Shown: positions 33,968 to 43,217, counted from the stretch's first letter. The stretch: DNA of 50,451 nt from Terriglobia bacterium (GCA_020073645.1 JAIQET010000029.1:1-50451), one strand, 5' to 3'. The notes: generated from the letters alone by a model not told the origin. Numbers and translations: made by a program.

Positions 33968-36847
33968 CTAGAACGTTGTCGCCACCGTAAAGCGGAAGGT
34001 CTTGCGGGGCTCTCTCAGCGTGAAGGTAGGCGCAGAGACCCGAATCGCCTGTTGGAAAGTAAAGTCGCCCGCTTGCCCCGGTGGGAACATGCTGCGTGTG
34101 ATGGGCACCGGCGCGGTAGCGGTCGAATCCAGTCGCAGAGGGTTATACGCGTAATAGATGCGGAAGGGAGCGTTGATGATCGGCAAGAACACCTGCAGTT
34201 CCAGCCCCGTGGACATTCGAGGCGTCCAATTCGTCCCTGAAGCCGGATTCAAGATACCGGAAAAGGGAATCAACTGTCCGCCAACACAGTTCAGCGCAAC
34301 GTCCCTGGCGGGACAGCCGTAGAGCGTTTGGTTGATTATGTTTAACTGTCCCGAGTTGATGGTCAATTGCGATGGTCGAATGATCGGGTTCACGCCCATG
34401 TCAACAAACGGAGCTAAAGCCACCGGCCCGGCGATCGTGATCCGATACTCGAGGTTCCCGACCAGGCTGGTATCCCCACCCGGAAACACGATCCGCTCCA
34501 GAGGAATGGGAATCGTGTAGGGACAGGGTGGCGCTCCGCACCCCCCCGCACGGGGGTTACTGGGATCCAGCGGCACGCGGCTGCCATCCGGATTGGTGAG
34601 CGGAATGCTGATGGTGGAGGGCAGGAAAGCCACGGGAGACACCGAGCGGATATCAAAACCACGCAGGTCATTTTCGCCGCCCAGGTAGAAGCGCTCAAAC
34701 GGAGGTGCCACCACTCCCCCGTAGCCGGTCAGGAAGGAAGCCTGCAGGTTGAAGCCCACCGCATTGCGCCCTTTCTGCATCGGTTTGAAGTGCTTGTATT
34801 GCACAATTGGACGAATTGTCCGGACCGTTCCCCCGAGACCGGCAATTTCACCGCCCATAAAGATTTGCGTGCCATGATGCGGCGAGTAAGCGCTATCCAG
34901 GGTGTTGCTCGTGAAACTCGGAAGAATCTTGCTGGTCACAATGCCAGACAGCGAGTTTGGGCCGGTCAACCCCTCAAAGTTCAATTGGGTAAACAGGGAC
35001 TGGGACGCCGTGCTGAGCGCGACCAGGGAGGCGCGGTCGTAGGAATACGTAATCCCCACCCGCTTGAACGAGCGGTGCAGCGGATAGCTGAGCGAGAGCG
35101 TAAATCCCGTGCTCGACTGCGTGTAATTCTGCAGATTGTTCAGCAAGGGTGCGGGCACATTCAATCTCTGCCCGCTGAAAACGGCCGCCTGCTGCGCCTG
35201 GTCGAAGCTGAACTTGCGCGTATAAACCGTGAAGCCGAACTGCAGCGGGCGGTCCCGCAGGTAAGGCTCGGTGAAGCCGAACAGCAAGTCCCGCTGGCGG
35301 TTCCCGATGTTGGCCTGCAGCATCAACGTCTCGCCCAATCCCAGGAAGTTGTTGGTACTGTAGCTGAGCCCGATGAATGATCCCGCCAACCCGCTGACCC
35401 CGCCCGTCAGCCCGATGCTGTTCTTGCCCTTTTCCTTGACCTTGAGCGTCAGGTCCACCGTGCCGGCAGCTTCGTCCAGGTGACGCTCGGTGACGTTGGG
35501 GTCGTCCGGCTTCAACTGCTCAAAATATCCCAATTGGTTCAAGCGCAGCAGACTGAGCTCCCATAGTCGCGAGTTGTAAACCTGACCTTCTTCCAGCGCG
35601 ATCTCGCGCCGGATCACTTTGTCCCGCGTCGTGGTATTGCCGGTAAACTCGATTCTCCGCACGAAGAACTGCTTGCCCTCGTCTAAGTCGATATCCAGGA
35701 ACACCAACTTCTTGTTCTCGTCGAACGTCGTGTTGGGAATCGAAGTAAACTTGATGTATCCCAACTCTTCGTACGCTTTGCGGAGATTCTCCAGTCCTTT
35801 GGCGATCCTCTCGCGCGAGAAAATCTCGCCGTCTTTGATAGGGAACAACGAACGCAAGGCTTTCTCTTTGGTTACCGCCTTGTTGTTCTTGAAAGTAATC
35901 CCACCCAGGTTGTAGCGGTCACCCTCGTCGATGGGCATGGTGATGTCCACCGCTTTGCCGGCACCCTTCTGAATCAATGGGATATGAAAGCCCTGGTGTC
36001 CGGTATCTCGGATCTCAGTCTTGGGGTCTTGCACCAGCACTTTGAAGTATCCGCGATTTTGAAATTCATTGCGGACCCGCTCCGTGTCCTCATCCAGCTT
36101 GGTAGCGTCGTAAGTCTTGGCGAAGAGACTTTCCAGAAAGATGGAGTGGGGGACCCCGATCGGACGCAGGTTCTTCATAGCCCTGCGCAGCAGTCGGCTG
36201 CTGATGTGCTTATTGCCCTCGAACTTGATCTTCCCCACCTTGACCTTTGGACCCTCCTTGACCACGAAGGTGAGGCTCACCGCGGCGGGCGGAATGGGGC
36301 GAATCTCGCTACGCACGGTGGCAAACTGCCGTCCGTGTTCGGACAGCAGTTCCTTGATCGTAACCTCCGCCTTCTTCACCTTGGTGGGATCGTACTGGCT
36401 CTCCGGCGACAGTCCCACTTTTCGGTCCTTGAAGCGGTCCAGCACGTCGCTCTTGGAGACCGAGTTTAACCCCAGGTAGTCAATTTCCCGTATGGTTGGC
36501 CGCTCCTTCACATAGATGTGGATCAGCCAACCCTTCGGGGTCTGCTCGCGCTCAAAGCGGATATCCTCGAAATAGCCAGTGTTCCACAACGAGTTGAAGT
36601 CCCGCTCGATTGCGGCCTGATCGTAGACGTCGCCCGAGCGTGTAAAGATGCGGGCTCGAATGGTGTCCGCTGGGATGCGGCGGTTACCCCGAATGTCAAT
36701 CCCCGTGATCAGGTCCTGTTGTCCCAGTCCCGGAGAGCAGAAGAAAACCAGGATCAGTCCCAGGCTCAGAAGCACCCGTCCGCCTCTCCGCCAAATCTCT
36801 GTAAATGAATGGGATGGCTTCCACGCGGAAGCCGGGGCTGGCGGCAC
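33968..36847 (-). CDS. bamA: Outer-membrane assembly factor BamA
   Basis: A 959-aa Omp85 protein. The signal region is GGRVLLSLGLILVFFCSPGLGQ (~residues 22-43). Five POTRA domains follow (first ITGIDIRGNRRIPADTIRARI; others at IREIDYLGLNSVSKSDVL, VGKIKFEGNKHISSRLL, NLGGITFKNNKAVTKEKAL and VRRIEFTGNTTTRDKVIRREIALEEGQVYN). The surface-antigen barrel from ~480 contains FYLGGENDLRGFDIRSVSPV (the VRGF/Y motif of loop 6, here LRGF) and ends in FTVATTF with C-terminal Phe. It inserts beta-barrel proteins, including the TonB receptor type seen here. Predicted loops hold cysteine pairs (GGCGAPPCPY; YGCPARDVALNC). The start is GTG at 36847 with only a weak ribosome-binding site. Confidence 0.95.
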   Translation of the reverse strand: MPPAPASAWKPSHSFTEIWRRGGRVLLSLGLILVFFCSPGLGQQDLITGIDIRGNRRIPADTIRARIFTRSGDVYDQAAIERDFNSLWNTGYFEDIRFEREQTPKGWLIHIYVKERPTIREIDYLGLNSVSKSDVLDRFKDRKVGLSPESQYDPTKVKKAEVTIKELLSEHGRQFATVRSEIRPIPPAAVSLTFVVKEGPKVKVGKIKFEGNKHISSRLLRRAMKNLRPIGVPHSIFLESLFAKTYDATKLDEDTERVRNEFQNRGYFKVLVQDPKTEIRDTGHQGFHIPLIQKGAGKAVDITMPIDEGDRYNLGGITFKNNKAVTKEKALRSLFPIKDGEIFSRERIAKGLENLRKAYEELGYIKFTSIPNTTFDENKKLVFLDIDLDEGKQFFVRRIEFTGNTTTRDKVIRREIALEEGQVYNSRLWELSLLRLNQLGYFEQLKPDDPNVTERHLDEAAGTVDLTLKVKEKGKNSIGLTGGVSGLAGSFIGLSYSTNNFLGLGETLMLQANIGNRQRDLLFGFTEPYLRDRPLQFGFTVYTRKFSFDQAQQAAVFSGQRLNVPAPLLNNLQNYTQSSTGFTLSLSYPLHRSFKRVGITYSYDRASLVALSTASQSLFTQLNFEGLTGPNSLSGIVTSKILPSFTSNTLDSAYSPHHGTQIFMGGEIAGLGGTVRTIRPIVQYKHFKPMQKGRNAVGFNLQASFLTGYGGVVAPPFERFYLGGENDLRGFDIRSVSPVAFLPSTISIPLTNPDGSRVPLDPSNPRAGGCGAPPCPYTIPIPLERIVFPGGDTSLVGNLEYRITIAGPVALAPFVDMGVNPIIRPSQLTINSGQLNIINQTLYGCPARDVALNCVGGQLIPFSGILNPASGTNWTPRMSTGLELQVFLPIINAPFRIYYAYNPLRLDSTATAPVPITRSMFPPGQAGDFTFQQAIRVSAPTFTLREPRKTFRFTVATTF

Positions 36848-36982
36848 CCAGCCACACCCGCCCTTCGTGGTCGCAGGACTATCCTGATGAGAACGAGGAA
36901 TCGCTGACTACCTCAGCTTCCGGGAATATGGAAAACGGCAATTATACGGTAGAGCAGTGGCGACCGTCCAAGCGTCTCCCCC

Positions 36983-39133
36983 TCATGACGCTGGCTTGGA
37001 AAGCTCCACCTCAACCAAGACGGAATAAAACGTAGCGGAGTTGCCTAGGTCCGTAAGTTTTTCGGAGGTAAGGACATTGACATTTCGCCCTCCCTCGGTG
37101 AGCTTTGCCCAGGAGAGCCGCGCACACACCACCCCGGGCTGCAGCGCGCCGTCCACCCGCGCCTTCAGCAGGATGTCTCCGCGATCATTAAACACCCGCA
37201 CCGTGTCCCCACCGGCGATCCCCCGCACACGCGCATCCACTCGGCTGATCTCCAGCAGGCCCAGCTCCTCCATCCGCTGCACTGCGGGCACATTGGAAAA
37301 GGTCGAGTTGAGAAAATTGTCCGACTTTCGCGCCAACAGCTCCAGCGGGTAGGCCTTCGCTTTCTCGCCATGCCGCGATTCGCTCGGCGGTGTAAACTCC
37401 ACCACCGGATCCAGCCCCTGTGCCTTGAGCGACTCGCTGTAAAGTTCCGCCTTGCCGCTCACGGTCGGAAAATTGCCCTTGGCAAAAGGCAGAAAGAAGT
37501 CCGACTGGGAACCGGGGACTGAGAACTGAGGACTGTTTCTCGCCAACCGGTTTTCGAAGCTTAGCCTGACATGTCCTTCCCGTTCCAACCGCACCCGATC
37601 GATTCCCTCCAGCCACGGATTCTCTGAGGTCAGGGCTGCGTCCATCATCTGGTCCACCGACTCGCGGAAGCACTCCTCCTCAAATCCCATCCGCTCCGCC
37701 AAACCGCGGAAAACCTCCACGTTGCTTTGGCACTCGCCCAGCGGCGCAATCGCCGGGTGTGACATCTGCACATAGTAGTGCCCGTATGCCGTTTGCAACT
37801 CCTTGTGCTCAAAGAAAGTGGTCGCCGGCAGCACGATGTCCGCGTAGTCCGTGGTATCGGTGAGGAACTGTTCGTGCACCACCGTGAACAGGTCAGGCCG
37901 TTGCAGCCCACGGATGACCTCATTGTGGTTGGGACACACCGCCGCCGGATTCGAGTTGTAAACGAACAGGGCCTTGATCGGCGGATGCTCCAGCGTGTTC
38001 AGCGCCTTGCCCAACTCCACCATGTTCACCGTGCGGGCAGGACGGCCAAGTGCTTTCACCATCAGGTCCGGACGGTCCAGCGCTTCACGGTTGAGCCCGA
38101 AGGCGCCACTGGTGGAAAGCTGCAGCCCGCCACCCACTTCCTTCCATGAACCGATAATGCAGGGCAGCATGGTGATTGCCCGCATGGCCATCCCGCCCCG
38201 CTCCGAGCGCTGTACTCCATAATTCACCCGGATCGCCGCCGGCCGAGTGGTGGCGTATTCGCGCGCCAGCTTCACTGTGTCCGCAACGGAGATTCCCGTC
38301 CACTGCACCACGCGTTCCGGCGGATACTCCTGCACCTTCTTCCGGAGCTGTTCGAAACCCAGCGTGTATCGCGAAACATATTCCGTGTCGTAGAGCCCTT
38401 CGTTGATGATGACGTGCATCATGGCCAGCGCTAGCGCCGCGTCCGTCCCCGGGTTGATGGGCAAATGCCAGTCGGCACACGCCGCAGTGCGCGTGCGGTA
38501 GGGATCAATTACAACCAACTTCGCACCGTGGCGCCGTGCTTCCTCGATAAAGGGCCATAAATGGACGTTGTTTCCGTGGATATTCGCCGCCCACGCGATG
38601 ATGTAACGCGAGTGAGCAAACTGCTCCGGCTCCGTGCCCCACTTCATGCCGATCACAGACTTCAGACCTTCTTCCCCAGCCATTGAGCAGATCGTCCGAG
38701 CCAATTGCGAAGCCCCCAAGCGGTGGAAAAACCGCCGGTCCATCGAACTGCCGTTCAACACCCCCAGCGTGCCCCCATACGAGAAGGGCAGGATCGCCTC
38801 GCTTCCAAACTCCTCCGTGATCCCCCGGAACCGCCAGACAATCTCGTCAAGGGCTTCGTCCCAACTGATACGCTGAAATACTTGTGGAGACCGGGTGTCC
38901 TGGCCCGGCCCAGTGGGTCCCTTCGGTCCCACCCGTCGCATTGGATACAGCACCCGTTCCGGCGAGTACACGCGATCGAGATACTTGGCTACTTTGGCGC
39001 ACAGAAACCCGCGCGTCACTGGATGCGCCGGGTCGCCCTGGATCTTCGTCGCCCGCCCGTCCTCGACAGTGATCAGAACTCCGCAAGCATCCGGACAATC
39101 ATGCGGACACGCTGCGTGCACCACTTTCTTCAT
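36983..39133 (-). CDS. Molybdopterin-dependent oxidoreductase (DMSO reductase superfamily)
   Basis: A 716-aa catalytic subunit. The N-terminal 4Fe-4S motif is ACPHDCPDACG...FLCAK (Cys 9, 13, 17, 44), followed by MGD-binding regions SFSYGG-type FSYGGTLGVLNG, WAANIHGNNVHLWPFIEEARRHGAKLVVIDPYRT, NPGTDAALALAMMHVII, FVYNSNPAAVCPN, TDTTDYADIVLPATTFFEHKE and the C-terminal VRVFNDRGDILLKARV...GVV domain. There is no twin-arginine signal, so it is probably cytoplasmic. No electron-transfer or membrane subunit is adjacent; the substrate is unknown (formate-dehydrogenase-like and polysulfide/thiosulfate-reductase-like members share this pattern). Residues encoded by 37503-37535 derive from a translated heptamer repeat. 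Confidence 0.9.
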   Translation of the reverse strand: MKKVVHAACPHDCPDACGVLITVEDGRATKIQGDPAHPVTRGFLCAKVAKYLDRVYSPERVLYPMRRVGPKGPTGPGQDTRSPQVFQRISWDEALDEIVWRFRGITEEFGSEAILPFSYGGTLGVLNGSSMDRRFFHRLGASQLARTICSMAGEEGLKSVIGMKWGTEPEQFAHSRYIIAWAANIHGNNVHLWPFIEEARRHGAKLVVIDPYRTRTAACADWHLPINPGTDAALALAMMHVIINEGLYDTEYVSRYTLGFEQLRKKVQEYPPERVVQWTGISVADTVKLAREYATTRPAAIRVNYGVQRSERGGMAMRAITMLPCIIGSWKEVGGGLQLSTSGAFGLNREALDRPDLMVKALGRPARTVNMVELGKALNTLEHPPIKALFVYNSNPAAVCPNHNEVIRGLQRPDLFTVVHEQFLTDTTDYADIVLPATTFFEHKELQTAYGHYYVQMSHPAIAPLGECQSNVEVFRGLAERMGFEEECFRESVDQMMDAALTSENPWLEGIDRVRLEREGHVRLSFENRLARNSPQFSVPGSQSDFFLPFAKGNFPTVSGKAELYSESLKAQGLDPVVEFTPPSESRHGEKAKAYPLELLARKSDNFLNSTFSNVPAVQRMEELGLLEISRVDARVRGIAGGDTVRVFNDRGDILLKARVDGALQPGVVCARLSWAKLTEGGRNVNVLTSEKLTDLGNSATFYSVLVEVELSKPAS
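37503..37535. repeat. Heptamer tandem array inside a coding region
   Basis: GACTGGG-AACCGGG-GACTGAG-AACTGAG-GACTG, 4.7 units, read in frame on the minus strand as SPQFSVPGSQS within the molybdopterin oxidoreductase. As 7 is not a multiple of 3, the peptide is not periodic. Confidence 0.8.
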
Positions 39134-39215
39134 GATCTTGGAATTATAAGGTCAAACATCCGGAGCCCAGCGACCCAAGACAATGACACCCGCTCTTCGT
39201 TGAGCAAAACACAAA

Positions 39216-39237
39216 AAGCCGCGCTCCGGCGCGGCTT
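39216..39237 (-). terminator. Rho-independent terminator of frr
   Basis: AAGCCGCGC-TCCG-GCGCGGCTT, 9-bp stem and 4-nt loop, followed on the minus strand by TTTGTGTTTTG. It ends the translation-gene cluster. Confidence 0.9.
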
Positions 39238-39238
39238 T

Positions 39239-39263
39239 GCTGACGGCTGAAGACCGACGACTA
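39239..39263. repeat. Heptamer tandem array at the frr stop
   Basis: GCTGACG-GCTGAAG-ACCGACG-ACTA. The last partial unit includes the frr stop codon (CTA, TAG on the minus strand), so the array begins at the end of the gene. Confidence 0.75.
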
Positions 39264-39851
39264 TTTGATCTCCAGCACTTCCTTCTCCTTGGCCTTGCTC
39301 ATGTCTTCCATCTTCTTGATTTCGTCATCCGTGAGCTTCTGAATCTCCTCCATGGCCCGTTTCTCTTCGTCTTCGGTAACCTTCTTGTCCTTCATTGCCT
39401 TCTTGATGGCTTCGTTGCCGTCGCGGCGGATGTTGCGTACCGCTGTCCGGTGCTCCTCGAGCACCCGGTGCAGGTGCTTGACCATGTCCTTGCGCCGTTC
39501 TTCTGTCAGCGGCGGCACAGGCACGCGAATGATCTTCCCGTCATTCATGGGATTCAGACCAAGGTCCGCGGTTCGGACCGCCTTCTCGATCGCACCCAGG
39601 GAGGTAGGATCAAAGGGCTGCACCGTGATCAATTGTGCTTCCGGAGCATGCACCTGCGCGATCTGGTTCAGAGGCATCTGCGAGCCGTAATAGTCAACAT
39701 TCACGGAATCCAGCATGTGGACGTTGGCGCGTCCCGTGCGCGTGGCTGCCATGGCCTTGCGGAAATCCTCGACCGCCTTCTCCATCCGCGTCTTCAGTTG
39801 CACGTACGTGTCTTTCAGACCGGGTATCGCGGCCATTGTGGGTTGAGCCAT
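39261..39851 (-). CDS. frr: Ribosome recycling factor
   Basis: 196 aa (usual length ~185). Conserved segments: MEKAVEDFRKAMAATRTGRANVHMLDSVNVDYYGSQMPLNQIAQV, PFDPTSLGAIEKAV..DLGLNPMNDGKIIRVPVPPLTEERRKDMVK and RNIRRDGNEAIKKAMKDKKVTEDEEK. RRF with EF-G splits post-termination ribosomes. AGGGAG lies 6 nt before the ATG, and a TATAAT lies about 40 bp upstream (39888-39893), so frr may have its own promoter after the DUF5946-like gene. An intrinsic terminator follows. Confidence 0.97.
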   Translation of the reverse strand: MAQPTMAAIPGLKDTYVQLKTRMEKAVEDFRKAMAATRTGRANVHMLDSVNVDYYGSQMPLNQIAQVHAPEAQLITVQPFDPTSLGAIEKAVRTADLGLNPMNDGKIIRVPVPPLTEERRKDMVKHLHRVLEEHRTAVRNIRRDGNEAIKKAMKDKKVTEDEEKRAMEEIQKLTDDEIKKMEDMSKAKEKEVLEIK

Positions 39852-39887
39852 TCTTAGCTCCCTGAATGAATAATCACAAAACCTTGA

Positions 39888-39893
39888 ATTATA
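39888..39893 (-). promoter_or_regulatory. TATAAT -10 element upstream of frr
   Basis: A perfect minus-strand TATAAT 37 nt before the frr start, without a good -35 at 16-18 bp. It could supply frr independently of the upstream genes. Confidence 0.4.
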
Positions 39894-39911
39894 AACCGAA
39901 CCGTCCCGACG

Positions 39912-40409
39912 TTAGCGCTTTCGTGGCGACGCGTCCAGCCCCTGCTGGATCCAGCAGCGAGCCAGGGGTTGCAGCGCAGAGTACGCCTCCCACGTGGAGC
40001 GTGCCCAGAGTTCCACGGCCTCGGCGTAGCGGATACTGTCGGAAGCTGCCTGTGCGCTCGCGATAGTAAGTTTTCCGCGGAAGGATGGCAGTTCCGGCTT
40101 GTCAAGACGAGGATTGCGGTTCAGCCAACGCCGGAGTGCTTCATTGCCTACAGCGCGATTGCCGTCATGTTCCAGCAGCCAGCATAATCCAGTCAGGTGG
40201 GCCGCCAACGATTTGACCGAAGCACAGTAACGCTCCGGGTGCTGGAGAGAATACGTGTCTACCAGCAAGCGATGGACGCGAAAGTAAGTAACGTCGCTGA
40301 AGTCTCGCGCCAATAATTCGTCCATCAAGGACTGACACCCAGCCGTCCCGCCCGCGACCGTGGCGCCACAGTCGGGGCAGGGCTCAACCGCGTTGGAACT
40401 TGCAACCAT
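39912..40409 (-). CDS. DUF5946-like protein of unknown function
   Basis: About 165 aa from ATG 40409; a TTG at 40451 would add 14. Near the N-terminus is a CPDCGATVAGGTAGC segment (CxxC..C, possible zinc site). Next comes the conserved block LMDELLARDFSDVTYFRVHRLLVDTYSLQHPERYCASVKSLAAHLTGLCWLLEH, which I recognise as the DUF5946 pattern. Function is not known. It sits between pyrH and frr, normally adjacent genes, on the same strand. Neither start has a convincing ribosome-binding site. Confidence 0.75.
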   Translation of the reverse strand: MVASSNAVEPCPDCGATVAGGTAGCQSLMDELLARDFSDVTYFRVHRLLVDTYSLQHPERYCASVKSLAAHLTGLCWLLEHDGNRAVGNEALRRWLNRNPRLDKPELPSFRGKLTIASAQAASDSIRYAEAVELWARSTWEAYSALQPLARCWIQQGLDASPRKR

Positions 40410-40472
40410 GTTTAGGTGCAGCCGGGGATCCTCAGAGATACCGCACGCCAAATGGACGCAGGGTAATTGGCT

Positions 40473-41189
40473 TCAGGCGCTCACCAGCGACCCGATCTTC
40501 TCTCCGGTCACCACTCTCCGGATGTTGCCTCGCTGGTTCAGATTGAAAATGATGATGGGCAGATTATTGTCCTTGCACAGGGAGATGGCGGTCGAATCCA
40601 TTACCTTCAGTCCCTGTTTGAGCACGTCCATGTAACTGATCTCGCTGATCTTCTTGGCGTCCTTGACCACCATCGGATCGGCGTCGTAAATGCCGTCCAC
40701 CTTCGTCGCCTTGAGGATGGCATCCGCCTTGATCTCCATCGCCCGCAGGGAAGCCGCTGTATCCGTCGAGAAATAGGGATTGCCCGTGCCGCCGGCAAAG
40801 ATCACTACGCGGTTCTTCTCCAGATGGCGGATGGCCCGTCGGCGAATAAAAGGCTCAGCGACCTGGTTCATCTCAATCGCCGACTGCACCCGGGTGAATA
40901 CGTTTTGCTTCTCCAGAGCGTCCTGCAATGCCAGCGCGTTGATCACCGTCGCCAGCATACCCATGTGGTCGGCGGAAACCCGGTCCATGTCGCGCGCTTG
41001 CTCCGCCACGCCGCGAAAGAAATTGCCTCCCCCCACCACAATGGCAATCTGCACGCCCAAAGCCCTCACCTCGGCTACTTCGGCAGCGATCTCGTGAATG
41101 CGTGTGGCTTCCACGCCAAATCCTTGGCCTGCGGCCAAAGCCTCGCCGGACAGCTTGAGAAGAATGCGTTTGAAGATGGGCGCCGTCAT
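40473..41189 (-). CDS. pyrH: UMP kinase
   Basis: 238 aa from ATG 41189 (a TTG 21 nt upstream is an alternative). The amino-acid-kinase fold is clear: [94 protein letters not shown] and a C-terminal [20 protein letters not shown]. It phosphorylates UMP to UDP. A terminator hairpin between tsf and pyrH lies just upstream of the start, so expression may depend on read-through or an unseen promoter. Confidence 0.97.
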   Translation of the reverse strand: MTAPIFKRILLKLSGEALAAGQGFGVEATRIHEIAAEVAEVRALGVQIAIVVGGGNFFRGVAEQARDMDRVSADHMGMLATVINALALQDALEKQNVFTRVQSAIEMNQVAEPFIRRRAIRHLEKNRVVIFAGGTGNPYFSTDTAASLRAMEIKADAILKATKVDGIYDADPMVVKDAKKISEISYMDVLKQGLKVMDSTAISLCKDNNLPIIIFNLNQRGNIRRVVTGEKIGSLVSA

Positions 41190-41213
41190 TTGTTTTTCCG
41201 CACTCACCAAAAA

Positions 41214-41230
41214 GGGCGCCTGTGGCGCCC
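41214..41230 (-). terminator. Hairpin terminator between tsf and pyrH
   Basis: GGGCGCC-TGT-GGCGCCC followed on the minus strand by TTTTTGG, starting 6 nt after the tsf stop. It overlaps the pyrH leader and would attenuate transcription into pyrH. Confidence 0.85.
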
Positions 41231-41235
41231 CTGAC

Positions 41236-41889
41236 TTACTCTGTCTTTTGCTCAGGTTTTGTGATCGCGATGGTTTCGCCCGCGTCGCCTACCTTGAAGC
41301 GCGCGAACCGGCGCACCGCAATGTTCTCGCCCAGTTTGCCGATCTTGGTGGCGATGAGCTGCGAGATGCTGACCGTTTGATCCTTGATGAAGGGCTGCTC
41401 GTACAGGCAGACCTCCTCATAGAACTTGCTCATCTTGCCTTCCACGATCTTCTCCACCACCTGGGGCGGCTTGCCCGTCGCCGCAGCCTGCGCCCGGTAG
41501 ATGTCCTTCTCCCGCTCGTACGCTTCCGGGGTCACGTCTTCCTTGCGGACAAATTTCGGGTCGCTGGCGGCAATGTGCATGGCAATATCGTGCACCAGTT
41601 CCTTAAAGTCCTCGGTGCGAGCCACGAAGTCGCTCTCGCAATTCACCTCTACCAGCACACCGATCTTGCCGCCGGCGTGGATGTAGCTGGCCACCGAACC
41701 TTCGCTTGTGACCCGCGTCGACTTCTTGGCCGCGACGGATACACCTTTCTTGCGCAGCCACACGACGGCCTGTTCCATGTCGCCCTTGGCCTCGGTGAGA
41801 GCCTGCTTGCAGTCCATCATTGGCGCCCCGGTCTTCTCCCGGAGCTCTTTCACTTGTGCAGCAGAAATATTCACAGTAGTTGTGCTCAT
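41236..41889 (-). CDS. tsf: Elongation factor Ts
   Basis: 217 aa from ATG 41889 (a TTG two codons earlier is less likely). This is the short EF-Ts form seen outside gammaproteobacteria (E. coli has 283). The N-terminal UBA-like part and TDV-type motif are [40 protein letters not shown], followed by [30 protein letters not shown] and [12 protein letters not shown], and a shortened C-terminal domain. It recycles EF-Tu-GDP. AGGAAG lies 10 nt upstream. Confidence 0.97.
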   Translation of the reverse strand: MSTTTVNISAAQVKELREKTGAPMMDCKQALTEAKGDMEQAVVWLRKKGVSVAAKKSTRVTSEGSVASYIHAGGKIGVLVEVNCESDFVARTEDFKELVHDIAMHIAASDPKFVRKEDVTPEAYEREKDIYRAQAAATGKPPQVVEKIVEGKMSKFYEEVCLYEQPFIKDQTVSISQLIATKIGKLGENIAVRRFARFKVGDAGETIAITKPEQKTE

Positions 41890-41910
41890 TGCCAAGAATC
41901 TTCCTTATTG

Positions 41911-41995
41911 CAGTTCCGGGTTTCCAGTTTCGCGTGCTCCGAAAGCCGTTGGCCGCACGAACCACTCGAAATCCGAAACCTGAAACTCGAAACTG
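41911..41995. repeat. Pair of opposed heptamer arrays between rpsB and tsf
   Basis: CAGTTCC-GGGTTTC-CAGTTTC (41911-41931) and CGAAATC-CGAAACC-TGAAACT-CGAAACT-G (41967-41995). The second is the inverse of the first family sequence, so the two arrays can fold into an imperfect stem with a ~35-nt loop in the rpsB-tsf transcript. Confidence 0.75.
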
Positions 41996-42097
41996 CTTCC
42001 TACAAAACTCGACCCGCGCCGGACGACCCGCGCGGGTCTGATTTCCTCATCGCGTTGCGGAGTGACGTCCCTACGGGACTCGATCTCTTGTGGCTCG

Positions 42098-42121
42098 CTG
42101 AAGCCTGACGGCTGACGACTG
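42098..42121. repeat. Heptamer tandem array at the rpsB stop
   Basis: CTGAAGC-CTGACGG-CTGACGA-CTG, ending 3 nt from the rpsB stop codon (42125-42127, minus strand). Confidence 0.75.
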
Positions 42122-42124
42122 CTT

Positions 42125-43036
42125 TTAGTACGTCTGCGTCTCCACCTGCGGGACCTCGTCCGAGCCTTCCTTGGCGGCCGCGGGCTGCTTCTTCGTCCCA
42201 CTGCCCAGCACGTCTTCCATGCTGATGTCTTCCGCTCCCGACTCGGCAGCAGAGCTTTCCACTCCGCCCTCGGCCGCGGCCTCTGCCGCCGCTGCTTCGG
42301 CCTGCCGGGCGGCGCCTGCTGCCGCGGCTAGCTCGGCTGTTTGCTTATCGGTAGCCGCCTGGGAGCCTTCCACCACGGAGTCGGCTATCTTCGACGCGAA
42401 CAGGCGAATCGCGCGCAGCGCGTCATCGTTGCCCGGAATCACATAATCCACTTCGCTGGGATCGCAGTTCGTATCCACCACCGCTACTACCGGAATCCCC
42501 AGCTTGCGGGCCTCGCGCACCGCGATCTGCTCTTTGTTCGAATCAATCACGAAAATCGCATCGGGCAGGCGCGTCATTTCCTTGATGCCGGCCAGGTTCG
42601 CTTGCAGGTGCTTGCGCTCCCGCTCCAGCTTGATCACTTCCTTCTTGGGCAGCAACTCGTAGCGGCCATCCGTGGCCATGTCATCGAGTTCCTTGAGTCG
42701 CTTGACCGACTTCTGGACCGTTACCCAGTTGGTGAGCAGCCCGCCCAGCCAGCGCTGGTTCACGTAGAAACCACCGCAGCGCTGTGCCTCTTCGGCGATT
42801 GCGTCCTGCGCCTGGCGCTTGGTGCCCACAAAGAGCACAATCCTGCCTTCGGCGGCCAGTTCCTGCACGAACTTAGACGCCTCTTTGAACATCTTCAGCG
42901 TCTTCTGCAGGTCAATGATGTAGATCCCGTTGCGCTCGCCGAAGATGAATTCCTTCATCTTGGGATTCCAGCGCTTGGTCTGGTGCCCGAAGTGGACGCC
43001 CGCTTCAAGCAACTCCTTCATGGTGATGTTAGCCAA
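42125..43036 (-). CDS. rpsB: 30S ribosomal protein S2 with acidic/alanine-rich C-terminal extension
   Basis: 303 aa. The S2 core (residues 1-~225) is complete: [73 protein letters not shown] and [24 protein letters not shown] ~75-residue tail follows, rich in Ala and Glu ([13 protein letters not shown]) and ending [13 protein letters not shown]. coli S2 is 241 aa. The initiator is TTG at 43036, as AGGAGG lies 4 nt upstream and the family consensus starts MANITMKEL; the next ATG (43021) is 19 nt away from that site. tsf follows after 235 bp of heptamer-repeat DNA. Confidence 0.96.
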   Translation of the reverse strand: MANITMKELLEAGVHFGHQTKRWNPKMKEFIFGERNGIYIIDLQKTLKMFKEASKFVQELAAEGRIVLFVGTKRQAQDAIAEEAQRCGGFYVNQRWLGGLLTNWVTVQKSVKRLKELDDMATDGRYELLPKKEVIKLERERKHLQANLAGIKEMTRLPDAIFVIDSNKEQIAVREARKLGIPVVAVVDTNCDPSEVDYVIPGNDDALRAIRLFASKIADSVVEGSQAATDKQTAELAAAAGAARQAEAAAAEAAAEGGVESSAAESGAEDISMEDVLGSGTKKQPAAAKEGSDEVPQVETQTY

Positions 43037-43148
43037 TCAACCTCCTTATTTGATCTGCATCCGGTGCTCACCCCACCACTGCCCCGGATTGCCATTCCCG
43101 CCCCGCACCTCCAGGCACGGGAAGAATTGAACACCTAATTCGTTTTTC

Positions 43149-43212
43149 GTAGAGACGCAGCTTGCTGCGTCTTCTCCCTCAGGGCATGAGACGTAGCAAG
43201 CTACGTCTCTAC
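43149..43212. repeat. Palindromic GTAGAGACGCAGC element (copy 1)
   Basis: The element starts GTAGAGACGCAGC and ends with the inverse GCTACGTCTCTAC. It holds two internal perfect palindromes, AGACGCAGC-TT-GCTGCGTCT and AGACGTAGC-AA-GCTACGTCT. It lies 5 bp beyond the rpsI stop, between rpsB and rpsI. Confidence 0.85.
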
Positions 43213-43217
43213 AGAAA

